Part shown: positions 54,992 through 62,570 of the stretch, piece by piece
Numbering within the stretch: the first letter of the stretch is position 1
How the letters are laid out: each line of letters begins with the position of its first letter
Origin: JBGPHT01 sp041484525
GTDB lineage: Bacteria; Acidobacteriota; Terriglobia; Bryobacterales; Bryobacteraceae
Assembly (NCBI GenBank): GCA_041484525.1
Contig: JBGPHT010000005.1
Span: forward strand, 1-64,000
Reading direction: 5' to 3'
Length of the DNA: 64,000 nt
Program-made: the position numbers and the translations under genes
Notes under the pieces: generated by a model
Databases searched by the model: none
Told to the model about the DNA's origin: nothing
Seen by the model: the letters and a program-made list of their open reading frames with translations, nothing else

Positions 54992-55672
54992 ATGACCAAG
55001 AAATGGTATAACTTATTCGTTTCTGTCGACACACCCTCGGGCGCAACTGAAGGCGCCGGGGATCCCGCGCAAAGCCGCACTCCGAATGCCGCGCAGATGG
55101 TGGCAGAGATCGCCGCCTCCATTCCAACTGAATCCACTTTTTCGGCGCCCGTCCGCAATCCGACATCCTTCGACGAGATCTACCACGCTGCCGAGATCCA
55201 GGTTCCGCAGCACGGATTTACGATTCAGAAGGTGGCGACCATGCTGCAAAGCGAGCACCTTCACGGTCTGTCTCCGGAAGTCAGGCGCAGCTCTGTGCTG
55301 GTGGCCCTCGAGGCCTCCGGAGGGAAAATCGAAGACGTGATCCAGGACGCCGTCCGGCGCGATCGCGCACTCGATAGTTACGAGCGGGTACTGCAGAAAT
55401 CGTTGAACGAGACCAAAGCCAAAAAGACCGAGGAGAACCGCCAGGTGGAAGCGGAGATGAACAAGATGCTGGCGGATTACCGCGCCCGTATCCAGGCCAA
55501 CAATGAAATCATCGCCAAGGAAGATCAGCGCTTTTCTGCCTGGCGGGTGCAAAAGCAGCAGGAAGAAAAGAGCATCGCCGACGCGGTTGGGTTTTTCGTA
55601 TCGGAGAATCCCATCACCCTGAGTGGCCCGCCGGCAGCTCCTCCAGCCGGCCCGGCGGCCCCAGGCTCATAG
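54992..55672 (+). CDS. Coiled-coil hypothetical protein, first gene of the PspA operon
   Basis: I do not recognise the 226-residue product. It has no signal peptide and no membrane segment. An N-terminal linker rich in Ala, Ser and Pro (about 15-60) is followed by a compact helical domain (about 60-130, with HGFTIQKVATML and LVALEASGGKIEDVIQDA). A long coiled coil runs from about 130 to 195 (rich in Glu, Lys and Gln). The tail is Pro/Ala-rich. GGGAG lies six bases before the ATG. The pspA gene starts 17 bases later on the same strand. Its position suggests a cytoplasmic partner or regulator of the PspA-like protein, perhaps filling the role of PspF or PspB/C, but that is inference. Confidence 0.75.
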   Translation: MTKKWYNLFVSVDTPSGATEGAGDPAQSRTPNAAQMVAEIAASIPTESTFSAPVRNPTSFDEIYHAAEIQVPQHGFTIQKVATMLQSEHLHGLSPEVRRSSVLVALEASGGKIEDVIQDAVRRDRALDSYERVLQKSLNETKAKKTEENRQVEAEMNKMLADYRARIQANNEIIAKEDQRFSAWRVQKQQEEKSIADAVGFFVSENPITLSGPPAAPPAGPAAPGS

Positions 55673-55689
55673 ACGTCAACGGAGAAATC

Positions 55690-56421
55690 ATGTTCAATCG
55701 CTTGTCGCGCATTTTCCGATCGTTTTTCGGCTTCTTCATCTCGGTGGCGGAGAATCCCGAGATCATTCTGGAACAGAACATCCGCGATATGAACGACCAG
55801 GTGCCGCGGATGAATGAGAGCATCGCGATGGTCAAAGCCAACGTCACGCTGCTCGAAAAGGAAGAGGCCAAGTACAAGACCGACCTCAACATGCTCACCT
55901 CCAAGGTGAAGGCCGCCATCCAGGCTGGGCGCGACGACATCGCCGGCGCCTTCGCGACGCAGCTCGAGCAGCTTCGCGGCTCGCTGGCGCGCACCCAGGG
56001 CCAGCTCGTCACCGCCCGCTCGGCTTTCGACAAATCGCTGGCCGTAAAACAGGCCTTCATGCGGGAGAAGGAGCGCAAGACGCAGGAGGCGCTCAATGCC
56101 ATCCGCGATTACCGGCGCGCTCAGTGGCAGAAAAAAGTCGCCGACTCCATGGAGCAGTTCGAGGTCGCCGGCATCAGCCAGACGCACGAAGAGATGGTCC
56201 GCAAGATCGAGGAGCAGACCGCTGTCAACGAAGCCCGCATGGAAATGGCGCTGGGCAATGTCGATCAGCAGGGGCTGAAGATCGAGGAAGAAGCTGAAAA
56301 GCTGCGCGCTGCCGAACTGGTGAAGCAGTTCAAAGCGGAAATGGGACTGATCTCGCCGGAACCCTCCGCGGGCTCCGTGGAAAAGACCATCGGTGGTAAA
56401 GAGGGCCAACGGACCAGTTAG
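55690..56421 (+). CDS. pspA: PspA/IM30-family protein (ESCRT-III superfamily)
   Basis: PspA and its relative Vipp1 bind stressed inner membranes and form helical rods or rings; structures published in 2021 place them in the ESCRT-III superfamily. The 243-residue product has the N-terminal amphipathic helix (FNRLSRIFRSFFGFFISVAE) that inserts into membranes. The family phrase ENPEIILEQNIRDMND is followed by a nearly continuous coiled coil to about residue 225. Length is normal for PspA. It is the second of seven genes in one tight operon with an ABC transporter and an AAA+ ATPase, not with the usual pspBC genes. The role is probably membrane maintenance or remodelling together with those partners. 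Confidence 0.9.
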   Translation: MFNRLSRIFRSFFGFFISVAENPEIILEQNIRDMNDQVPRMNESIAMVKANVTLLEKEEAKYKTDLNMLTSKVKAAIQAGRDDIAGAFATQLEQLRGSLARTQGQLVTARSAFDKSLAVKQAFMREKERKTQEALNAIRDYRRAQWQKKVADSMEQFEVAGISQTHEEMVRKIEEQTAVNEARMEMALGNVDQQGLKIEEEAEKLRAAELVKQFKAEMGLISPEPSAGSVEKTIGGKEGQRTS

Positions 56422-56445
56422 CGTAGTCTCGAGGAGAATCGAATC

Positions 56446-58257
56446 ATGGCTGTGAAAATTGAAAAGGGCGGCTGGATTGTGATCTGTCTGATCGGCGTAG
56501 GCCTGGTCGGCTACAGCCTGATGAAGTACGGGATCATCGAGAAGATTGCGCCCGGCGCCAAGGTGCAGGAATCCACCGTTCCCCGCCGCGTGGATCTGCC
56601 GGCGCTCAATCCATCCCTCGCGTCGAACGTGCCCGCGGCCCCTCTACCCGGCACCTCGCCCGGTTGCACGCAGAACCCGGAAGTCCGCATGTTGGTGTGG
56701 GCCTGGAACGCCCAGATGGGTCTCATGTTTGCGAACGGCGGCGCGCAAGCCACCACCGGTAGCCTGATGTGCAAGGAGGGTGTCAACCTGCACCTCATGC
56801 GTCAGGACGATTCGGGCAAGATGCAGGAAGCTCTCGTGGCCTTCGCCACGGAGTTGAAAGGTGGCGTCGCGAATCCCACCAAGGGCGCGCATTTCGTGGA
56901 CATCATGGGTGATGGCTCCGCCGCTTTCCTTAAGGGGCTCAACGACACTCTGCACCGTCTCGGCCCAACCTACATCGCGCGGGTGGTAGGGTCGGCCGGC
57001 TTCTCTCGCGGCGAAGACAAGCTGCTCGGTCCGCCCGACTGGAAAATCAATCCAAGCGCTTCCCGCGGCAGCCTGGTGGCCGGCGTCCTGCGCGACGGCG
57101 ATTGGAACATCGCCCAAAAGTGGCTGGGCGACAACGGCCTGTGCAGCAACCCCGATGAGAAGACCTTCGACGCATCCTGCATGAACTGGGTCAATGCTTC
57201 GGATTACCTGGACGCGCCCGAGAAATATATTGCCAACTACTGCGAGGACCGGCCCGTGGTTTCCGCCGGCAAGAGAACCGGCGAGACGAAACACGTGTGC
57301 GTCAACGGAGTAGTCACCTGGACGCCTGGCGACGTCAACGTCGCCCAGAAGCGCGGCGGGCTCGTGTCTATTGTTTCCACGCGCGAGTATACGTCGCAGA
57401 TGCCCCACGTGATCATCGGCATCGATAAGTGGATGCGCGACAACCGGTCCACGGTCGAAGGCATGCTGAAAGCCATCTTCGACGGCGCCGATCAGGTCAA
57501 GTCCGTGCCCGGCGCCTTGCGTTACGCCGCCGGGGTCAGTGCCGCGGTCTACCAAGAGAAGAACTCAGACGCGTCTTATTGGGAGAAGTACTTCATCGGC
57601 ACCACCGAAAAGGACAAGCAGGGAATCATGGTGGACCTGGGCGGCTCCACCGTCAGCAACCTCGCCGACAATCTGCAAGTCTTCGGACTGGCACCGGGTT
57701 CCGCCAACCTCTTCGCCGCCACCTACACGGTCTTCGGCGATGTGGTGGTGTCGCAGTATCCCAGCCTGGTGCCCAAGTATCCGCCGGTGAAGGAGATTCT
57801 CGATACCTCCTACATCCAGAACGTGGCGCAGCGCTCGGCGCCTACTACCTCGGCGCAGCAGCAGCAGTTCTCCGCCAGCGAGCCGGTGCAGAACGTGATC
57901 AGCCGCAAGGCCTGGCACATCAACTTCGATACCGGCAAGGCGACGTTCTCTCCCGGCGCCACTGCCGAGCTCGATCAATTGCTGCGCGACCTGCTGGTGG
58001 CGGGCGGCACCGCCGTCGAAGTCCACGGCCATACCGACAACGTGGGGAATCTCGACGCTAACCAGAAGCTCTCCGAGGAACGGGCATTCGCCGTCAAGAG
58101 CTGGCTCGAGCAGCAGTCCGCGCAAAACTTCCCGACGGGACGAGTGCGCGTGTTCGCTCACGGTCCAACCAACCCGGTTGCTTCGAATTCCACCCCTGAG
58201 GGCCGCGCCCAGAATCGGCGCGTGGAGATCGTGCTGGGTACGACGGCGACCCGATGA
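56446..58257 (+). CDS. Membrane-anchored substrate-binding-like domain fused to OmpA domain
   Basis: This is a 603-residue envelope protein. One membrane helix (about 10-27, WIVICLIGVGLVGYSLMKYG) anchors it in the inner membrane; a Pro-rich linker follows. Residues 75-460 resemble a NitT/TauT-type periplasmic substrate-binding protein, with VRMLVWAWNAQMGLMFANGG at the start and LAPGSANLFAATYTVFGD near the end. Residues 480-603 are an OmpA C-terminal domain (INFDTGKATFSPGA, GHTDNVGN, LSEERA, NRRVEI), which binds peptidoglycan. The binding domain is thus held between membrane and cell wall. The permease gene overlaps by four bases. The fusion is unusual; the ligand could be a cell-wall fragment or a small anion. 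Confidence 0.85.
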   Translation: MAVKIEKGGWIVICLIGVGLVGYSLMKYGIIEKIAPGAKVQESTVPRRVDLPALNPSLASNVPAAPLPGTSPGCTQNPEVRMLVWAWNAQMGLMFANGGAQATTGSLMCKEGVNLHLMRQDDSGKMQEALVAFATELKGGVANPTKGAHFVDIMGDGSAAFLKGLNDTLHRLGPTYIARVVGSAGFSRGEDKLLGPPDWKINPSASRGSLVAGVLRDGDWNIAQKWLGDNGLCSNPDEKTFDASCMNWVNASDYLDAPEKYIANYCEDRPVVSAGKRTGETKHVCVNGVVTWTPGDVNVAQKRGGLVSIVSTREYTSQMPHVIIGIDKWMRDNRSTVEGMLKAIFDGADQVKSVPGALRYAAGVSAAVYQEKNSDASYWEKYFIGTTEKDKQGIMVDLGGSTVSNLADNLQVFGLAPGSANLFAATYTVFGDVVVSQYPSLVPKYPPVKEILDTSYIQNVAQRSAPTTSAQQQQFSASEPVQNVISRKAWHINFDTGKATFSPGATAELDQLLRDLLVAGGTAVEVHGHTDNVGNLDANQKLSEERAFAVKSWLEQQSAQNFPTGRVRVFAHGPTNPVASNSTPEGRAQNRRVEIVLGTTATR

Positions 58258-59069
58258 ACGGAGTCCAGGCCCTGCCGCTGCGTTCGGAGATCGCCGCGGC
58301 CTTCCTGCCGAACCGGGCGGTGTCGCGCACCGCCATGCAGATCCTGATCGCGGCGCAGGTGCTGATTTTCCTGCTGATCTGGTGGCAGTCTCCATTTGCC
58401 GTGCTGCCGCGTCCCAACGAAGTGGTCTCGGCGCTCGGTGAGCTTTGGATGACGCAGGGCCTGGGGCCGGAGCTGTGGACCAGCTTCAAGGCTAATCTCG
58501 AAGCCATTGCCATCACCACGATCATTTCGCTGGGCTTGTCGTATTTGACGGTGCTGCCGTTCTTTCGCCCGGTGGTGACCGCCATTAGCAAGGGCCGCTT
58601 CATCGGCTTGACCGGCCTCACCTTCATCTTCACCCTGATCTTCGGCGGCGGCCATCCGCTGAAGATCTCGCTGCTGGTCTTCGGCATGACGGTTTTCTTT
58701 GTCACCTCGATGGCGGCCGTGGTGGCCGAAATCCCGAAGGAGAAATTCGACTACGCGCGCAGTCTCCGGCTGAGCGAGTGGCAGGTGGTCTGGGAAGTGG
58801 TAATTCTCGGCACCGCCGACCAGGCAATCGAGGTCCTTCGCCAGAACGCCGCCATGGGCTGGATGATGCTCACGATGGTCGAGAGCATTTCCCGTTCCGA
58901 GGGCGGCATCGGCGCCATGCTGCTTAACCAGAATAAGCATTTCCATCTGGCCGAAGTCTTCGCCATCCAAGGCCTGATCCTGATCGTTGGTATGACCCAG
59001 GACTACGGGATAGGCGTCACTAAGAAACTGCTGCTGCCCTACGCGGCGCTCACCTTGGAGCGCCAATGA
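58254..59069 (+). CDS. ABC transporter permease, NitT/TauT type
   Basis: This is a 271-residue integral membrane protein with six hydrophobic segments of the binding-protein-dependent type. The cytoplasmic coupling loop is ARSLRLSEWQVVWEVVILGTADQAI, in which the usual EAA...G pattern is degenerate, so the contact to the ATPase may differ from standard importers. It overlaps the gene before it (four bases) and the ATPase gene after it (four bases), so the three proteins should form one complex. The general family imports nitrate, sulfonates, taurine or cyanate. Here the fused OmpA domain of the binding protein makes a simple import role uncertain. Confidence 0.88.
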   Translation: MNGVQALPLRSEIAAAFLPNRAVSRTAMQILIAAQVLIFLLIWWQSPFAVLPRPNEVVSALGELWMTQGLGPELWTSFKANLEAIAITTIISLGLSYLTVLPFFRPVVTAISKGRFIGLTGLTFIFTLIFGGGHPLKISLLVFGMTVFFVTSMAAVVAEIPKEKFDYARSLRLSEWQVVWEVVILGTADQAIEVLRQNAAMGWMMLTMVESISRSEGGIGAMLLNQNKHFHLAEVFAIQGLILIVGMTQDYGIGVTKKLLLPYAALTLERQ

Positions 59070-59884
59070 ACTGCGAGTATCGCGGCGTCGTTCTCAAGGC
59101 GGACAACGTCTCGCTGACGCTCGGGAAAAACGCGATTTTGCGCGATCTCAACCTGGAGATTCGCGACCTTTACCGGCCCGGTAGCGTCACGGGACAGGTG
59201 GTCGGCCTGCTCGGCCCTTCGGGCATTGGCAAGACCCGCTTGTTCCGCGTCCTCTCCGGCATCGATGCGCCGAATACGGGTTCCGTGGCGATCGGGGAGC
59301 CGGGCGTTCCCGTCAAGCGCGGCATGGTCGGCGTGGTGGCGCAGAACTACCCGCTGTTCGAGCACCGAACCGTGTCGGGGAACCTCGAGCTGGCCGGCCG
59401 TAGCGCGGGCATGAGCCGGCAGGACGCATCCCAGAAGGCCGCCGCCATCCTCAAGCGCTTCGACCTCGACGAACGTGGGGACCTGTATCCGTGCCAGCTT
59501 TCCGGCGGGCAGCGCCAGCGCGTGGCCATCGCCCAGCAGTTCCTTTGCAGCGAGCACTTCGTGCTCATGGACGAGCCTTTCTCCGGACTCGACCTGATGG
59601 CGGTGGACCGGGTTTGCAAATTGATCGCGGAGGTGGCCAACAGCCACGAGATGAACACCGTGATCGTAGTGACGCACGACATCCCGGCCGCGGTGACGGT
59701 GGCCGATACCATCTGGCTGCTGGGACGCGACCGCGACGCGGCCGGTCATATCATTCCGGGCGCCAAGGTGAAGGCCACTTACAATCTGGTGGAACGCGGG
59801 CTGGCGTGGCGGGAGGGAGTCACCGAGACCGAGGAATTCGGCGAACTGGTTCGGGAAATCCGCGGCGTCTTTCCAACTTTATAG
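59066..59884 (+). CDS. ABC transporter ATP-binding protein, NitT/TauT type
   Basis: This is a 272-residue ATPase. Walker A is GPSGIGKT at 50-57, the signature is LSGGQRQR, Walker B is FVLMDEPFSGLDL and the switch histidine is in VVTHD. All catalytic residues look intact, so it should hydrolyse ATP even though the permease coupling loop is odd. It overlaps the permease gene by four bases. The tail after about residue 225 is longer than usual. Downstream at 59892-59897 is a TACAAT hexamer, a possible internal promoter for the last two genes of the operon. Confidence 0.92.
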   Translation: MNCEYRGVVLKADNVSLTLGKNAILRDLNLEIRDLYRPGSVTGQVVGLLGPSGIGKTRLFRVLSGIDAPNTGSVAIGEPGVPVKRGMVGVVAQNYPLFEHRTVSGNLELAGRSAGMSRQDASQKAAAILKRFDLDERGDLYPCQLSGGQRQRVAIAQQFLCSEHFVLMDEPFSGLDLMAVDRVCKLIAEVANSHEMNTVIVVTHDIPAAVTVADTIWLLGRDRDAAGHIIPGAKVKATYNLVERGLAWREGVTETEEFGELVREIRGVFPTL

Positions 59885-59907
59885 AAGCCGCTACAATCAG
59901 AGAGTAG

Positions 59908-60825
59908 ATGCCTGACGAGAAACCCGAGATACCCGGCACCGGATTGCGCGGGTCCATCGTCCGCGAGGCGCAGGACCTCGGCATCGACAACACCAATTTC
60001 GTCAAAGCAGCCCTCAAGTGGCAATACAACTGGATCGGCCTGGCGGGCGCGGCTGCGTTTGCCCTCGTCTCCGGTTCGGGATTTCCGCTGATCCTGGCGG
60101 CCGGCCTGGAACTCATCTACGTCAGTCTGGTGCCGCAGAGCAGCCGCTTCCGACGCCTGGTGCGCTCCTGGCAATACGCGGAGGAGAAGCGCCGAAACGA
60201 CGTGAACCTGCAGGCACTGTTCCAGGAGATACCGCCCGAGATGCGGCTCCACTACGCCAAGCTGGATGAGCTTTGCCGCAGTATTCGGGAGAACTACAGC
60301 CGCCTTTCTTCCACGTCCCAAATCTTCGTGAAGGAAATGCAGGATCGTCTGGACGGGCTGCTGCAAGGCTATCTGCGCCTGTTGAATGCGGAGCACCAGC
60401 ATCTGCAGTACCTGCGCAACACCAGCCTCGATGCCATCCAGCGGGAGCACGATCTGCTGGTGCGCACACTGGCTTCGGAGCCGGCCAAGGTGCAGGAGAT
60501 CAATCGTAAGCGCATCGAGATACTGGCCAAGCGCCTGGAGAAGTTCGGCAAGATCCACGAGAACTGCGAGGTCATCCACGCGCAGTGCGCCGCCACCGAG
60601 GACGTGCTCCAGTTGATCCGCGACCAGTCCGTCACGCTGCGCGATCCGCAACAGGTGAGCGATCAGCTCGAAGGCCTGGTGCATGACGTGGAGCAGACCG
60701 AGCAGACGGTGCGCGAGGTGGAGTCGATTTTCGAGCTGGCTACACCGGAGAATAGCCTCACCTTCAATCCGGAATCCTCGGATTCCAGTGTCGTCAACCG
60801 CCCGCAGACGCGCGTCCGGAACTGA
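59908..60825 (+). CDS. Two-TM coiled-coil membrane protein of the PspA operon
   Basis: The 305-residue product belongs to no family I know. A short cytoplasmic stretch is followed by two closely spaced hydrophobic segments (about 38-55 and 57-70), forming a hairpin in the inner membrane. The remaining 230 residues are helical, with long charged coiled coils (about 85-275) that should face the cytoplasm. It could be a membrane anchor for the PspA-like filament or the AAA+ ATPase, in the way PspB and PspC serve in the classic system, but there is no sequence similarity to them that I can see. The AAA+ gene starts two bases after the stop. Confidence 0.8.
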   Translation: MPDEKPEIPGTGLRGSIVREAQDLGIDNTNFVKAALKWQYNWIGLAGAAAFALVSGSGFPLILAAGLELIYVSLVPQSSRFRRLVRSWQYAEEKRRNDVNLQALFQEIPPEMRLHYAKLDELCRSIRENYSRLSSTSQIFVKEMQDRLDGLLQGYLRLLNAEHQHLQYLRNTSLDAIQREHDLLVRTLASEPAKVQEINRKRIEILAKRLEKFGKIHENCEVIHAQCAATEDVLQLIRDQSVTLRDPQQVSDQLEGLVHDVEQTEQTVREVESIFELATPENSLTFNPESSDSSVVNRPQTRVRN

Positions 60826-60827
60826 AA

Positions 60828-62561
60828 ATGGCTGCCACGTCCGTTCCCCGAAATAACCGCCTCGATGGACTGCCCGGATGGGCCCGGGAGCTGTCCGAGA
60901 AATACTATTCCCGGACGCTCACCATGTTTGTGCTGCATGGCAATGTGCGCGACCTGGTTCCATTCCGGCAGGAAACATCGACGGAGTTCTGCTCGCTGCA
61001 TCGGTTCTTGCGCTCCGGATTGTTTGGACAGCGCGATCTGGTGGTGACCTACGATCGCGGCGGCGGACTCTCCTTCGCCGAGCCTCGCATGCAGGAAGAT
61101 TTCCGCCAGGCGCTCTCCGGATACGACCAGTTTCACGGCACCGGCTACAGCACGGCCCTGCCGCGCAATACCGACGGCGTCCTGAATCTGCTGGACAACT
61201 ATCTCCGGCTGCGAATCGCCGACGGACGCAAGATCGCGCTCCTCATCGATTTCGCCGAGACCATCGCACCTGCCGGCGACGCTTCCTCGCTGGCAGCGGA
61301 AGACCGCAATGCGCTGGTGACCTTGAAACGCTGGGCCCAGCACCCGACCTTCCTGAGCGCCGACATCACCATTTGCCTGATCGCCGAAAACCTGGCCGAG
61401 CTGAATTCGGGACTGGTGCAGAATCCCGGCGTCGCCGCGATCGACGTGCCGCTGCCCGATGAAGGCGAACGCCTCGAGTTCTTGCAAGCCTCCGCCCCAC
61501 TGCCGGTGCAGGACGATATCACTCCGCCCATTCTGGCCAAACTCACCGCCGGACTGAAGCGCGTCCAGATCCAGAACCTCATCAGCCAGGCCGTCCAGAA
61601 CCAGCAGCCGATTACGCTGAAGTCCCTGACTGCACGAAAAAAGGAACTCATCGAGGCGGAATCGGGCGGGCTCCTCGAGTTTGTGCAAAGCCGCTTCGAT
61701 CTGGGCATGGTGGCCGGCAATGACGCCGCCAAGAACAAGTTGAAGGATGCCGCCGCCGCCCTGCGCGCCGGCAAGACCGACGTGCTGCCTATGGGGTACG
61801 TCATCTGCGGCCCGGTGGGCACCGGCAAGACTTTTTTGACGAACTGCTTCGCGGGAGAGGTCGGAATTCCCGCCGTGGTCCTCAAGAACTTTCGCAGCAT
61901 GTGGCAAGGCGTCACCGAGGGCAACCTGGAGCGCGTGTTGAACCTGCTGAAGGCGATGAGCCCGATCGCCGTCATCGTGGACGAAGCCGATGCGCAACTG
62001 GGCACGCGTTCGAGCTCGGGAGACAGCGGCGTCGGCAACCGCGTCTTCGCGCAGATTGCGGCTTTCATGGGGAACACCGAATTGCGCGGCAAGGTGATCT
62101 GGTTCCTGCTGACCTGCCGGCCCGACCTCATCCCAGTGGATCTGAAACGCCAGGGTCGCGCCGAAGAGCACATCGCGCTGTTCTATCCGGATACTCAGGA
62201 AGAGCGCGCCGCCCTCTTGCGTGCCATGCAGAAGAAGAGCGGAACCCAGCTTTCTCCGGAGGCGGCCCAGTATTTCGTCGAGCACACCACGGGACTCTCG
62301 GGAGCCGATATCGAAGCCGTGTTGACGCGCGCCCGCATGCAGGCCGCACTCGCGAACGTAGCCGATGTCAGCCTCGACAACGCCAAACTGGTGCTCGACG
62401 ATTTCGTGCCGCCGTCTTATCCCACCGAGATCGAACTGCAGAATCTGGTCGCCGTTCTCGAATGCACCAGCCGTAAATTGCTACCGGAGCGATTCCGTGC
62501 AGTGGACCGCACCGAGTTGATCCGCAGATTGGCCGAGCTCGAAATACTGGTGCGGCATTAG
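60828..62561 (+). CDS. Classic AAA+ ATPase with degenerate N-terminal P-loop-like domain
   Basis: This is a 577-residue ATPase. The C-terminal AAA module has Walker A GPVGTGKT at 328-335, Walker B IVDEADA with Asp385 and Glu386, a sensor/arginine-finger region LLTCRPDLIPVDLKRQGR, and the helical lid GADIEAVLTRARMQ. It belongs to the classic AAA group with FtsH, p97 and Vps4. Residues 20-230 have a strand pattern (MFVLHGNVRDL, KIALLIDFAETI) like a second AAA module that has lost its Walker A. There is no protease domain and no membrane segment. Vps4 is the AAA+ partner that takes ESCRT-III filaments apart, so a similar role for this enzyme with the PspA-like protein is attractive; that is inference. 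Confidence 0.88.
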   Translation: MAATSVPRNNRLDGLPGWARELSEKYYSRTLTMFVLHGNVRDLVPFRQETSTEFCSLHRFLRSGLFGQRDLVVTYDRGGGLSFAEPRMQEDFRQALSGYDQFHGTGYSTALPRNTDGVLNLLDNYLRLRIADGRKIALLIDFAETIAPAGDASSLAAEDRNALVTLKRWAQHPTFLSADITICLIAENLAELNSGLVQNPGVAAIDVPLPDEGERLEFLQASAPLPVQDDITPPILAKLTAGLKRVQIQNLISQAVQNQQPITLKSLTARKKELIEAESGGLLEFVQSRFDLGMVAGNDAAKNKLKDAAAALRAGKTDVLPMGYVICGPVGTGKTFLTNCFAGEVGIPAVVLKNFRSMWQGVTEGNLERVLNLLKAMSPIAVIVDEADAQLGTRSSSGDSGVGNRVFAQIAAFMGNTELRGKVIWFLLTCRPDLIPVDLKRQGRAEEHIALFYPDTQEERAALLRAMQKKSGTQLSPEAAQYFVEHTTGLSGADIEAVLTRARMQAALANVADVSLDNAKLVLDDFVPPSYPTEIELQNLVAVLECTSRKLLPERFRAVDRTELIRRLAELEILVRH

Positions 62562-62570
62562 TATTGCGGC

